Part shown: piece after piece, positions 54,800 through 63,889 of the stretch
How positions within the stretch are numbered: position 1 is the stretch's first letter
Layout of the letters: each line of letters starts with the position of its first letter
NCBI GenBank assembly: GCA_004376295.1
Contig: SOJZ01000031.1
Location: 108,787-172,786 of the forward strand
Direction of reading: 5' to 3'
Origin: Candidatus Bathyarchaeota archaeon
GTDB taxonomy: Archaea; Thermoproteota; Bathyarchaeia; Bathyarchaeales; Bathyarchaeaceae
DNA length: 64,000 nt
The notes under the pieces: generated by a model
Databases searched by the model: none
Seen by the model: only the letters and a program-made list of their open reading frames with translations
What the model was told of the DNA's origin: nothing
Program-made: the position numbers and the translations under genes

Positions 54800-55189
54800 T
54801 CACATGGTTGAGAGTTTATCCTTTACTTCCTTTATCTTCTTTTTTAGTTTCGCCGCCTTTTTCTTATCTTTTAATGCCTTATAGCAGTCTAACGCGTATT
54901 CTAGTGCGCTTAGTCCGAAGCGGTCGTAGCCTATTTCGAGCGAGATGTCGGCTGCTTTGAGGAAACGTTCAACCGCCGTGTTGAAATCTTTTGTCATAAA
55001 ACTGCATTCAGCTGCCTTGAATAACGTGTAGGATGCGTCGAACAGGTTGCGAGCCTTTTCGTACAGCTCGGAGGCTTCAAGGAACTTGTCTATTGCCTCC
55101 TTGTGTTTTCCAGTGTCGGCTAAGGCGGTTCCTTCCCGGTGAATCTTTATGGGGTCTTTCTTTTCAATGGTTTCATTGCTACTACTCAT
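54800..55189 (-). CDS. TPR-like/SNAP-like protein
   Basis: 129 residues forming three tetratricopeptide-like helical pairs: ALADTGKHKEAIDKFLEASE, ASYTLFKAAECSFMTKD and FGLSALEYALDCYKALKDKK, with a Lys-rich C-terminal helix. A protein-interaction role is expected; no partner is visible. ATG start. Confidence 0.75.
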   Translation of the reverse strand: MSSSNETIEKKDPIKIHREGTALADTGKHKEAIDKFLEASELYEKARNLFDASYTLFKAAECSFMTKDFNTAVERFLKAADISLEIGYDRFGLSALEYALDCYKALKDKKKAAKLKKKIKEVKDKLSTM

Positions 55190-55328
55190 GTTTTTCCCTC
55201 GCTATATCACGCTATAAATTGTTATGTTACGGTTTTTAGGTTTTCTGTCTTTGTAGGAAGCAACATAGTTAAAAAATCATAACTCATAATTGGTATGATC
55301 ATAGCTTTTTGAGGAAGTTGAATATGAC

Positions 55329-55412
55329 CATGCATGCATTAAATATGTGAAAAAAGGTGGACTGAAGTATGCCGAAATTAGACAAACAGAGCTGACTGAA
55401 TGACATGCATGC
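55329..55412. repeat. Paired CATGCATGC palindromes
   Basis: CATGCATGCAT at 55329-55339 and CATGCATGC at 55404-55412 lie in the gap before the beta-CASP gene's 3' end. The rest of 55190-55418 shows no gene. Confidence 0.6.
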
Positions 55413-55418
55413 TTAATG

Positions 55419-56678
55419 TTACATTGAGATGGTTTCATGTCTCTCCGGAACGTACACTTCAGTTATTCCCGAAATTTTTTCGGAAAGAAGTTGCGCTTGC
55501 TCCAATTCTCCGTGAACAAGAAAGGTTCTCTTAGGCTCCAACGCTTCTACTAGTTGAATGAGTTCCCCTTGATCAGCATGGCTAGAAAGTTCAATTTGTT
55601 TAACTTCTGCTTGTACAAGAATTTTGTTCCCGTTTTTGATGAGTTCCCTTTTTTCTTTGGCAATTTTCAGTGGGCTTTCTGGGGGAAGATAACCTGAATT
55701 TATGACAACGGAGTTGTCTTCGTCTGTTGCCCATTCAGTTAACAAGCGAAGACTTGCACCTGCGTGACCGAAACCTGAGGTGCAGATGACTATAGCGGGC
55801 TCCCGGATCTGACCAGTTCGGTGAAGTTGCTTCACATGTCGGTAGTTGAAAGGTTGCTTTTGTTGTTGGATCTCTTGAGTAAAGAACTGCTTGTAATTGT
55901 TGAAGTATCCTGTGATTTTGTGTGCTAGCGGGGATATGGTGTAGACATTGTAGTTTGGTAGGATCCCGTCCTCCATAGCCTGGTCGATTCTTTTAGCCAT
56001 CTCTTGACTTCGGTGGAAGGCGAATGCAGGGATCAAAACGTTTCCTTTTCTCTCAATTGTGCGGAGAATTTGTTTGAAAAGCTGGTCGACTAATTCGTTT
56101 CTCGGCAGTCGAACTTTTCCGCCATAAGTTGACTCGATAATCAATGCATCAGGTTTTTGTGGGAGCTTCTCTGGTTTGCTTCCTTCCAAAATTTCAGTGT
56201 CGTGAAGACAAAAATCCCCTGTATACAAAATTTCTTTTCCCTCAACATGGATGCTGGTCATTTTCGCCCCGGCAACATGCCCTGCTGGATACAATTGGAT
56301 TGACATTCCAAGCAGGGCAACAGAATCTCGGATCCACCAAGATTTTTTGATATTGTCTGCATCCTGATTGTTATAGGGGAAGTGGTTTCCATTCATGTTC
56401 TGAATTTTTATCATGTCACGTAGGAGATCGGTAGTGACATCACGGGTTATCCTAGATCCAATTATCACTGGATTCCCTCGAGAGAGGCTTAAGAGATTTC
56501 CGGAGTGATCTAAATGAGCATGGCTGATGATTACTGCATCAAAATCCTTCGGAAACTGATCGGAAACTTTTTCTCCGACCTTGATACCGTAGTCTAATGC
56601 AATCTTCCCATAGTCAGTTTCGATTGCGATGCAGGAGCCACCTACTTCTCGGACTCCTCCAAGGAAATGAATTCTCAT
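55419..56678 (-). CDS. Beta-CASP metallo-beta-lactamase RNase (aCPSF-like)
   Basis: 419 residues. The zinc motif HAHLDHSG, followed by PAGHVAGAKMT, YTGDF and the beta-CASP motifs ICTSGFGHAGASLRLL and SSHADQGELIQL with the final LVHGE, identify an RNase J/CPSF-type nuclease. There is no KH domain, so it belongs to the shorter aCPSF2-like group. Expected role: RNA 3' end processing or decay. ATG with GGAGGT eight nt upstream. Confidence 0.9.
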   Translation of the reverse strand: MRIHFLGGVREVGGSCIAIETDYGKIALDYGIKVGEKVSDQFPKDFDAVIISHAHLDHSGNLLSLSRGNPVIIGSRITRDVTTDLLRDMIKIQNMNGNHFPYNNQDADNIKKSWWIRDSVALLGMSIQLYPAGHVAGAKMTSIHVEGKEILYTGDFCLHDTEILEGSKPEKLPQKPDALIIESTYGGKVRLPRNELVDQLFKQILRTIERKGNVLIPAFAFHRSQEMAKRIDQAMEDGILPNYNVYTISPLAHKITGYFNNYKQFFTQEIQQQKQPFNYRHVKQLHRTGQIREPAIVICTSGFGHAGASLRLLTEWATDEDNSVVINSGYLPPESPLKIAKEKRELIKNGNKILVQAEVKQIELSSHADQGELIQLVEALEPKRTFLVHGELEQAQLLSEKISGITEVYVPERHETISM

Positions 56679-57020
56679 ATGTGTGTACCTCCTTTGTTCT
56701 TTAAAACGTTAATTCTTCTTGAAAATCGGATGAAATACTCCGACTTGAAGACGGTCACACTAAGAAACTGTGCTAGACCAAACGTTCTACCGCGTCATCA
56801 CAATAAGAGGCGGTATATTAAGTTATTGATTGGTTATGCATACATGGACTCGGCTGTTTTCACGGTTTGCCAACTTGCATGTATGTATGAATCGTTACAT
56901 TTTACGCCTGGAAACTTTGGTCTAAATCCGTTACCATCGATTTTTGTTAAAGTGCCTAGATAGGTATCCAAAAGTCTCAAATTCCTTTCCTAACCAGATA
57001 GAAGTTGGGTCGGAGACCAT
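56679..57020. other. Intergenic region without a supported gene
   Basis: 342 bp between divergent genes. It contains degenerate palindromes (TATGCATACATG near 56837 and GCATGTATGTATG near 56878). A plus-strand frame of 98 codons here overlaps the beta-CASP start and has no protein-like features. Confidence 0.4.
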
Positions 57021-57476
57021 TTGCCTATCATCGTACGACGAGCAACAATCAAGGATTTGGAAATGCTTTATAAAATTGAAAGAGAATGCTTCACTCTAGA
57101 GGCGTTCACAAAACAGCACATAGCCTTTCTTCTAGAAAACCCGCGTAACATCAGGTTAGCCGCGTGGGAGAACAACGAGATTGCAGGCTTCATCATTGGC
57201 TTAATTCAGAATTTTAATGAAACAAGAATTGGCCGTGTATATACATTGGACGTTGCAGTTAAACACAGAAGAAAAGGGGTTGGGCTGAAACTTCTTAACG
57301 AGATTGAACAAGTGTTCATCGAAAAAGGTGTTAAGAACTGTTATCTTGAGGCTCGTACAGGCAACGTGGCAGCACGGGAACTTTACCGCAAACATGGATA
57401 TACGAAGGTTAAACAGTTAAAAGATTATTATTCCAAAGGAGTTCATGGGGTTCTACTGGTAAAGAAGCTACTTTAG
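57021..57476 (+). CDS. RimI-like GNAT N-acetyltransferase
   Basis: 151 residues, one GNAT domain. The acetyl-CoA motif A is VAVKHRRKGVGLKLLNEIE and motif B YLEARTGNVAARELYRKHGY, as in archaeal N-terminal acetyltransferases of the RimI/Ard1 type. TTG start with GGAG five nt upstream. Probably acetylates protein N-termini. Confidence 0.87.
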   Translation: MPIIVRRATIKDLEMLYKIERECFTLEAFTKQHIAFLLENPRNIRLAAWENNEIAGFIIGLIQNFNETRIGRVYTLDVAVKHRRKGVGLKLLNEIEQVFIEKGVKNCYLEARTGNVAARELYRKHGYTKVKQLKDYYSKGVHGVLLVKKLL

Positions 57477-57577
57477 GGGGTTCAACAATGAGCATTAGAC
57501 CATCTTTTGCGATGATCTTTCAAGAACCAAATGTCCACACAGAGCGCTGTGTTTTTTCATTAATCGTGAGTAGACCA

Positions 57578-57799
57578 TTAAGGCAGAGACCTGAATGCAG
57601 GAAGCTTTCGTAAGGCCATTAGCAACGGTACTACAACTAGGAGAGCTATAGCGACGACTAGAGCATCTTCTATGTATGAGACGGCGGCTCCTTCTACAAA
57701 AACTCTGTATACAACTTCAGGGGACCAGCCGAAAAAGTTGTACAGTCCAATTGGAACGAGCAAAAACACACAGGTAAGGGAATCCTTGACAACTTTTCC
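57578..57799 (-). pseudogene. Fragment of an S-component-like membrane protein
   Basis: 73 open codons (GKVVKDSLTCVFLLVPIGLY through IEDALVVAIALLVVVPLL) with no good start; an in-frame TGA precedes at 57800. The pattern, a short hydrophobic stretch with P..LY, then a VEGAAVSYIEDA-like block and a final membrane helix ending in ALRK, parallels the C-terminus of the intact membrane protein at 57887-58630 (GAVETPIKAA and MAVRK). It is therefore a paralogue fragment on the opposite strand. The rest of 57477-57886 holds nothing else. Confidence 0.5.
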
Positions 57800-57886
57800 T
57801 CATCGAAATTGTGTTCTAAAAAGTTTTATTTGTTCGCTGCTCCAGAAGTATTCTGAAATAGTGATTGCAGGTATAAAGGGATTAAC

Positions 57887-58630
57887 ATGCATTTATTTAT
57901 GGAAAAGTTTAAGAAATCATCTTTTGTTTCATTAATCTCAGTTTTCGCAGCCTTTAACGTGATTTGTGATTCATTGATGAGCTTGCCTTTGCCATTTTCA
58001 GGAGTTTGGTACAGTTGGATTTTTATAGCTACGCCTATTAGCGGAATATTATTGGGCCCATACGCTGGTTTTCTCTCTAGTTTCATCGGAGTAATGGTCG
58101 GTCATTCTATGGTTTTCCGAGGGTCTGAGGAATTTCTTTTTACGTTTGGTGCGCCGATTGGGGCGATGATTTCAGCTCTTCTCTTCAGAGGTAGATGGAG
58201 AGAAGTTTTAGTTTACTATTTAGTTTTGCTTGGAGCCTTTTTTGTTACGCCAGTTGCCTGGCAGCTTCCGTTGTGGGGTATGTGGGATGTCTTTTTTGCC
58301 TTTGGCTGTCTTCTTATGGTTATTGTTGCGATGCAGAAATGGAAAAATATATGGAACACTAGAGCTAGTACCAATCTTCTCTACATCCTTGCGTTAAGCG
58401 CCTTTATTGGACTAGAAGCTGACGTTTTGTTTCGCATATTCATTTTCGTACCTTGCCAAACTTACCAATCAATTTATGGTTACAACGTGTTGAAACTACA
58501 ATCTATTTGGGGTATGGGTGCAGTTGAAACGCCAATAAAAGCAGCATTGTCCACGCTAATAACTGCTATCATGGGTCCATCAATAATAATGGCTGTCAGA
58601 AAAATGGGTTTGACGCTTGTTAAAGATTAG
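57887..58630 (+). CDS. Multipass membrane protein, ECF S-component-like
   Basis: 247 residues with about six transmembrane helices. The early ISVFAAFNVICDSLMSLPLP and ATPISGILLGPYAGFLSSFI are like the substrate-binding S subunits of energy-coupling-factor transporters. No T subunit or ATPase is in the window, so shared ECF components elsewhere would be needed. Substrate unknown. ATG start inside a CATGCAT. Overlaps the convergent ATP-grasp gene by 11 bp. Confidence 0.6.
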   Translation: MHLFMEKFKKSSFVSLISVFAAFNVICDSLMSLPLPFSGVWYSWIFIATPISGILLGPYAGFLSSFIGVMVGHSMVFRGSEEFLFTFGAPIGAMISALLFRGRWREVLVYYLVLLGAFFVTPVAWQLPLWGMWDVFFAFGCLLMVIVAMQKWKNIWNTRASTNLLYILALSAFIGLEADVLFRIFIFVPCQTYQSIYGYNVLKLQSIWGMGAVETPIKAALSTLITAIMGPSIIMAVRKMGLTLVKD

Positions 58631-59846
58631 AAACAGGAGAAAGCATCTTATAGATTACCTTAGCTATTTTTTTAGCCTTTTGTAACGAATCATCTCGACT
58701 ACTCCTTTCAGTCACGATGGAACATAGAGGCTCTCCCTTCTCAATCATGGTTTTTGGAAATGGAATATCTCTAACCTCTCTAAAAATTGTTAAATCAGGC
58801 ACTATCACTCGTTTAGGAGCAAACAAAATCAATCGAGTGCTAAAGATAAAATTTTTCTTTTGCACCGTTGGGAGGGCCCCATGTATACATGCGTTGATAT
58901 GTGCTTTCACCAAGTTTATTTTAAGTACTCGTTCAATACACTCTAGAGTTCCTTGGAATCGAGGGTTTATCTCTATTACATACGGTACATTTTCTTTAGA
59001 AATTACTAAATCAATGCCGTTAGAGCCTATAAGACCGAAATGTAAAGCAATTTTCTCAGTAATATATTCACACTTTTCTGAAATTAGGTTGGCAGAATGA
59101 AACGGGACAATATTCCCACAGTATCCAAATGGCTCACTTTGAAATGTATAAGGCACTCCTATCAACTGTTCGTTTATCGTCAAAATTTTAACAACGTTAT
59201 GAGAAGCAAGAAAAGATATGCTGGCGTGGGCTCCAATAACATGTTTTTGAATCAAAATGTTATCGTCAAACACTAAAACTTCTTGAAATTCTCGTTTCAG
59301 TTCTTGCGGGCTCTTAGCAATTCTAATGCCCATTCCTCCGAAACCTCTTGAAGGTTTTATCACTACCGGATATTCAATTTCTGCTGCTATCTTTTTTGCC
59401 TCTTTAACATCTGTAACCTTTGCTGTTTCAGGATGCGAAATTCCTAAACGTTTAAGTTCTTCAAAAAATTTCGGTTTTTCACGGACATTTTTAATAGTCT
59501 GGGGTGAGTTTCCCAAAATTGGAACTAAATCATTTAATTCGCAGAGAATGTCAAAGTAATCATCTAATCCTGAGGAAAGCAAAATGGCATCTATCTCGTT
59601 TTCTTGCAGTAAAGACTTTGTCAATCGGAGGAAAGCTTCAGGCTTGAAGTTTAATTCGAAATGTCCGCAACTTTTTGCGGGTTTTTGTTGTATTACGGAT
59701 TTATATTTGATGCATATACGTTGTAAATCGAGGTCGCCAAAATAGTCTGCTGCATAAACCTGGTAGCCTGCTCTTTTCGCCGAGCTAGCTAGGGAAACTA
59801 GGTCAATTCCCATTGCTAAAAGACTACGAACCTCTGAGTTAAACAT
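58620..59846 (-). CDS. ATP-grasp ligase-like protein
   Basis: 408 residues. An N-terminal Rossmann-like preATP-grasp domain precedes the ATP-grasp core: EYPVVIKPSRGFGGMGIRI binds ATP and the metal site is YVIEINPRFQGTLE. It resembles carbamoyl-phosphate-synthase-like and PylC-like archaeal ligases, which form amide or peptide bonds. The acceptor is not evident. The start is ATG at 59846. Confidence 0.8.
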   Translation of the reverse strand: MFNSEVRSLLAMGIDLVSLASSAKRAGYQVYAADYFGDLDLQRICIKYKSVIQQKPAKSCGHFELNFKPEAFLRLTKSLLQENEIDAILLSSGLDDYFDILCELNDLVPILGNSPQTIKNVREKPKFFEELKRLGISHPETAKVTDVKEAKKIAAEIEYPVVIKPSRGFGGMGIRIAKSPQELKREFQEVLVFDDNILIQKHVIGAHASISFLASHNVVKILTINEQLIGVPYTFQSEPFGYCGNIVPFHSANLISEKCEYITEKIALHFGLIGSNGIDLVISKENVPYVIEINPRFQGTLECIERVLKINLVKAHINACIHGALPTVQKKNFIFSTRLILFAPKRVIVPDLTIFREVRDIPFPKTMIEKGEPLCSIVTERSSRDDSLQKAKKIAKVIYKMLSPVSNL

Positions 59847-59975
59847 AGTTACCTTCCTTACGAATTAACAGTTTCTTTAATAAATAAATGAAAGCTATGT
59901 ATCACCGAAAACATTGTAAAGTCTATACTTCTGACCTAGCAAAAACTGCAGTGAAGCTTATTTTTGTGCTTTTTC

Positions 59976-60587
59976 TCATAAGGAACTGTTTGTTCTATGA
60001 ACCCTTTTTTTAGTTTTTTCGCTGTTCTGGTTGAATATCGCTTCAACTATATGGCTTACGATAAAACGCTTATCGACAAGTTCTCCATCTGCGTTGTTTA
60101 AACCTCGGCAGCAAGAAATAATTCTTATGATAGTACAGTCGGGCGAAGGCATCTCAACTTCAAAAGGATAAAGTCTGCACAAAACCGGTCTCACGTCATA
60201 GATTGCACATTCATAAGAACGCTTTTCATGGTTGAACTTAAGAAAAATGCATGAGCCATCTTTCTTATTTCTTAGACAGCCGTACGGAGCAATCATGCTT
60301 TCATATCTCCCACTTTGCACAGGTCCAAGAAAACTTTCTGTCTTGTAGCCCGCTTGTTTAATTCGCTCAATGTCTCCTTTGGTAAGGTTTGGTCCGCATA
60401 ACTTACAGCAAAAGGTGGCACATCGCTTACATTTGAATCGAAGATTTTTTTGGTAGACCGTTATATTCGTAATCTGCCTAGTTTCTGGGCTTAGAATGAT
60501 TCTGGCAACGTTTTTGCCTAACTTCAAGCATGAACATCCTACGGGTGTACTTTGGCTATTAATGTTCAAGTTGTTTTTAAGCTTCAC
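59976..60587 (-). CDS. YkgJ-type cysteine cluster protein
   Basis: 203 residues. The CxxxCxxC-like cluster FKCKRCATFCCKLCGPN with GCLRNKKDGSCIFL, CAIYDVRPVLCRLYPFEVE matches YkgJ/PF03692, a family thought to bind zinc or an Fe-S cluster. An additional Cys pair (GCSC) lies near the N-terminus. Function unknown; several archaeal homologues sit near methylation or flagellar genes, but not here. Confidence 0.82.
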   Translation of the reverse strand: MKLKNNLNINSQSTPVGCSCLKLGKNVARIILSPETRQITNITVYQKNLRFKCKRCATFCCKLCGPNLTKGDIERIKQAGYKTESFLGPVQSGRYESMIAPYGCLRNKKDGSCIFLKFNHEKRSYECAIYDVRPVLCRLYPFEVEMPSPDCTIIRIISCCRGLNNADGELVDKRFIVSHIVEAIFNQNSEKTKKRVHRTNSSL

Positions 60588-60708
60588 AGTGCTTGGTTTA
60601 ATCTTTCTAATTTCCTTAGCTTATTGAAACATGCGAAATTTCTGAAACTTTTTTTCCATAACTTTTTTAAGAACGAAACATCGAGATATGAACCCGTTTT
60701 GACGTTTC

Positions 60709-60716
60709 AGGAGATC
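60709..60716 (+). promoter_or_regulatory. Ribosome site indicating a non-AUG start for AMP phosphorylase
   Basis: AGGAGATC is seven nt upstream of CTG at 60723, and an in-frame stop (TAA at 60717) lies just before. No ATG, GTG or TTG follows until GTG at 60759. Confidence 0.55.
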
Positions 60717-60722
60717 TAAACG

Positions 60723-62261
60723 CTGATTAAACTCAAAGCAAGACTAATCAGTATTCCAGTGGGTAAACGCTTAGTTCTGTTGCATGAAGAAGACGCGAAA
60801 AGAAGCGGCATACTCTCCCACAACCGAGTGAAAATCAATTACAGAAAACAAACTGCCACGGCGTTCACGGAGACTACAACCACATACCTTCAACTAGGCG
60901 AGATCGGCATCACTAAAGAACTGCAAAAGGAACTCAAGATCAAAGACGGTAGCCTCGTCTCTGTGGCATCCGCAAAGACACCTGAATCCATCAAACACAT
61001 TCACAAAAAGATGAGAGGCCAGACCCTCACAAAAGATGAAATCCATAACATAATCAACGACATCGCCAACCATAAACTAAGTGAAATAGAAATCACCGAG
61101 TTTCTCATGGCAGAAGAGTTTCACGGCTTAAACATGGACGAAATCGAATACCTAACAAAAGCCATGGTGGACACCGGAACCACCATTGACTTCGGGCGTC
61201 CATGCTACGACAAACACAGCGTGGGCGGAGTGCCTGGCAACAAAGTAACCCTTCTGATAGTTCCAATAGTGGCGGCTGCAGGCTTGCTAATCCCAAAGAC
61301 CAGTAGCCACGCGGTCACTAGTTCTTCGGGCACCGTTGATACCATGGAAGTGCTTGCCGATGTGGAGTTTACTGCGAGTGAACTGAAAGAAATAGCGTTG
61401 AAGACAGGAGGTGCCATTGCTTGGGGTGGCAAATTGGGTATGGCTCCGGCAGATGACATCCTAATTCGAGTTGAGTATCCCCTCAGCATTGATCCCACAG
61501 GGCAGATGCTCGCCAGTATCATGGCTAAGAAACTTGCAGTTGGAGCTGACTGCGTGGTAATCGACATTCCGGTGGGGCAAGGGGCAAAGGTTGGGAAGAT
61601 AGAGGACGCTCGAAAGCTCGCTCAAAGTTTTGTTGAACTGGGTAACCGCTTCAATGTGCAAGTTCAATGTGGAATAACATATGGTGGACAACCGGTAGGA
61701 CATACGGTGGGACCAGCATTGGAGGCTCGTGAGGCTCTCTTAGCATTACAAGGAAAAGGACCAGCAAGCTTAATTGAAAAATCAACCGCGTTGGCCGGTA
61801 TGCTCCTTGAAATGGGAGGCGTTGCGTCACCGAATGAGGGAAAAGAGATGGCTAGAGAAATTCTTTTTTCCGGCAAGGCGCTGAAGAAAATGAAAGAAAT
61901 CATCGAAATACAAGGAGGAGACCCTAAAATCGAACCTGAAAAAATTCCAATCGGAGAGCACAGCATCGCTTTGAGAGCTCCATGCAATGGTTTCGTAACG
62001 AACGTAGATAACGCGGCAATAACCGCTATCACCCGTGCTTCAGGTGCTCCAATCGAAAAGGGAGCTGGTGTTGTCTTACGTTGGAAGAGAGGATATAAAG
62101 TGAAAAAAGGTGATGTACTGCTTGAAATCTATGCTGAACAAGAATCTAAGCTCGCTGAAGCGTACAACGTGGCGTTAAGGACAAAACCGGTTACCGTCGA
62201 AGGAATGTTGTTATATAGAATTCCAGAACAGTTTAGAAAAGTGGCGTATAATCAGAATTAG
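60723..62261 (+). CDS. deoA: AMP phosphorylase
   Basis: About 512 residues; converts NMPs to ribose-1,5-bisphosphate and base in the archaeal nucleotide degradation route that ends with type III RuBisCO. Catalytic blocks: KHSVGGVPGNKVTLL, SSHAVTSSSGTVDTME and LGMAPADDILIRVE, with the archaeal N-terminal extension. GTG at 60759 is the first ordinary start, but the 12 codons before it (IKLKARLISIP) match the family's first beta strand, and AGGAGATC precedes CTG at 60723. The annotation is therefore extended to that CTG. RuBisCO and the isomerase are not in the window. Confidence 0.9.
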   Translation: MIKLKARLISIPVGKRLVLLHEEDAKRSGILSHNRVKINYRKQTATAFTETTTTYLQLGEIGITKELQKELKIKDGSLVSVASAKTPESIKHIHKKMRGQTLTKDEIHNIINDIANHKLSEIEITEFLMAEEFHGLNMDEIEYLTKAMVDTGTTIDFGRPCYDKHSVGGVPGNKVTLLIVPIVAAAGLLIPKTSSHAVTSSSGTVDTMEVLADVEFTASELKEIALKTGGAIAWGGKLGMAPADDILIRVEYPLSIDPTGQMLASIMAKKLAVGADCVVIDIPVGQGAKVGKIEDARKLAQSFVELGNRFNVQVQCGITYGGQPVGHTVGPALEAREALLALQGKGPASLIEKSTALAGMLLEMGGVASPNEGKEMAREILFSGKALKKMKEIIEIQGGDPKIEPEKIPIGEHSIALRAPCNGFVTNVDNAAITAITRASGAPIEKGAGVVLRWKRGYKVKKGDVLLEIYAEQESKLAEAYNVALRTKPVTVEGMLLYRIPEQFRKVAYNQN

Positions 62262-62272
62262 AAGCGGGTATG

Positions 62273-62710
62273 TTAAGACGCTTCATTGATGAGCTTATCT
62301 GCTTCTTTGATCCATCTATGAGCTACTTTTTGTGAGACCCCGGTCTTTGCTGATAACACTTTGGCTGAGGCCTTAGCCAAATCTTCAACCGTACCGATCC
62401 TCAAGCTCTTCAATTGTTCTGCCCTTTTAGGCCCGATTCCTTTTACCATTGTAAGTTTGATGGGTGATTCGACGATTGGCGGAGGAGTTGGTGTAGTTGT
62501 AGGTATAGGTTGAGACGTTAATGGAGTTGGCACGGCTTCACCCGGTCTCATCATATAGCCCAGTCCAACGAAGGTTAAACCCAAAATCACTAAGACCGAT
62601 GGTATGATTACCTCCATTTCTGAAGGGACCAGATCGCTTTGAATAAAGAAAAAAGCTGATAAGATGAGGCATACAAGTGCGATACCGTATAAAGCGTAAT
62701 CTGACCTCAT
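62273..62710 (-). CDS. Membrane protein with C-terminal helix-hairpin-helix domain
   Basis: 145 residues. Two N-terminal transmembrane helices (YGIALVCLILSAFFFI, IIPSVLVILGLTFVGLGYMM) are joined by a Pro/Thr-rich linker to a helix-hairpin-helix (VKGIGPKRAEQLKSL and VEDLAKASAKVLSAKTGVSQ). HhH domains of this kind bind DNA non-specifically, suggesting a membrane-DNA tether; this is inference. ATG start. Close to and convergent with AMP phosphorylase. Confidence 0.75.
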   Translation of the reverse strand: MRSDYALYGIALVCLILSAFFFIQSDLVPSEMEVIIPSVLVILGLTFVGLGYMMRPGEAVPTPLTSQPIPTTTPTPPPIVESPIKLTMVKGIGPKRAEQLKSLRIGTVEDLAKASAKVLSAKTGVSQKVAHRWIKEADKLINEAS

Positions 62711-62864
62711 GTATTTTCCTCTTGTAGCCCCTCTTCATTGAAAGGAGTTTAAATAACTTTTCTAAGTCCTTGATGATTGGCGACTTATCTGTTAATTCTA
62801 TCAGCATACGATAAGGTAAATAAGATAAACAATTGAAACTCTGTTCAAGAGTGTTGAAGAAAAG

Positions 62865-63437
62865 TTGACTGCTCAAATGCTGTGCAAAGTTGAACGTAAA
62901 ATGGTTGAGTTAAAGGCAAGAGTTGACGCTCTTGATACGATTAGAAGAAAAGTAATAGATTTAAGGGCTCATCATATCGGAACGTTCAAGCAGGTTGACG
63001 TTTACTTTGAGGTTCCGAAGGGAAGATTAAAGCTTCGAGAAGTAGAAGGCAAAAACACGGCAGAACTAGTTTATTATGAAAGAGAAAATGTTGCCAAGCC
63101 AAAAAGAAGCAACGTTTTCATTCTCGAAGTTCAGAACCCAGCAGTTTTCAAAAGCTTGCTTGAAAAAGTTTTGAAAACTAGGGTGACTGTAGAAAAATTG
63201 AGGGAAATTTATCGATACCAAGGAACTAAGGTAGGCGCAAAGTATCCATATATTCAAGTTCATTTGGACAACGTTAAGAAGTTGGGAACCTTTGTTGAGT
63301 TTGAAATGAATACTTCAGAACAAACAGAAAAAAGAGATAAACAAATTTTGGAGAATTTAATGAGGAAAATGGGGATCAATGGAAATCAACTGGTGAAATA
63401 TTCATACTCAGACTTGGTGCAATGTGCAACCTCGTAA
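62865..63437 (+). CDS. CYTH domain protein (class IV adenylate cyclase-like)
   Basis: 190 residues. The CYTH triphosphate tunnel is suggested by the N-terminal VELKARV (ExKxR pattern), GRLKLREVEG and LEVQNPAVFKSLLEKVL with later Glu/Lys positions in VEFEM. Family activities are cAMP synthesis, thiamine triphosphate or polyphosphate hydrolysis. The start is TTG at 62865, ATG at 62877 or ATG at 62898; the last places VELKARV at the N-terminus as in relatives. Confidence 0.82.
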   Translation: MTAQMLCKVERKMVELKARVDALDTIRRKVIDLRAHHIGTFKQVDVYFEVPKGRLKLREVEGKNTAELVYYERENVAKPKRSNVFILEVQNPAVFKSLLEKVLKTRVTVEKLREIYRYQGTKVGAKYPYIQVHLDNVKKLGTFVEFEMNTSEQTEKRDKQILENLMRKMGINGNQLVKYSYSDLVQCATS

Positions 63438-63454
63438 GACATACGCCATAGAAT

Positions 63455-63464
63455 ATGCATGCAT
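63455..63464. repeat. CATGCATGC-family palindrome
   Basis: ATGCATGCAT in the gap after the CYTH gene; part of the dispersed family. Confidence 0.55.
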
Positions 63465-63604
63465 TTGAAAGGGAAACCGCATATAGAGGATGATGATGCT
63501 TCATTTAGCCAACGTATTTAAGTTATGACACTGTTTAGGAGAGGGAAGTCAGAGGTAGAGTAAAAAATGCTGAGTTTCGACCAAGTTCTAGCGGGCCCCA
63601 ATTT

Positions 63605-63838
63605 TTGGGTGTGGTAAAGATGACTAAAAAAGGTGACCATGCTAGGTGTCCACAATGCGGTGGAACAGCCCGTGTCGTTTGGATTTCACAAGACGAAAAA
63701 ACTGAGGCAATAAAATGCACCAGATACCATAGCCAACTAAGTCCCCCTCCCACAAAGTTCAGTTCACGTGCTCAGAGTAAGACAAAGAAAGGAATGGTAT
63801 TTCTTGTAGAAATGGATGCGGACGCGCAAACGAGGTAG
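63605..63838 (+). CDS. Small zinc-ribbon-like protein
   Basis: 77 residues, or 72 from ATG 63620 behind GGTAAAG. A first Cys pair CPQCGG and a later CTRYH resemble half of a zinc ribbon. The C-terminus is hydrophilic. No family is recognised. Confidence 0.5.
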   Translation: MGVVKMTKKGDHARCPQCGGTARVVWISQDEKTEAIKCTRYHSQLSPPPTKFSSRAQSKTKKGMVFLVEMDADAQTR

Positions 63839-63889
63839 CGACTGGATGAAAACTAGGAATGGAATTGGATGCTAAATAGAAGATGGGCA

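Noticed and set aside
56667..56963. 98-codon plus-strand frame across the beta-CASP promoter
   Set aside because: It overlaps the start and ribosome site of the beta-CASP gene and contains degenerate palindromes.
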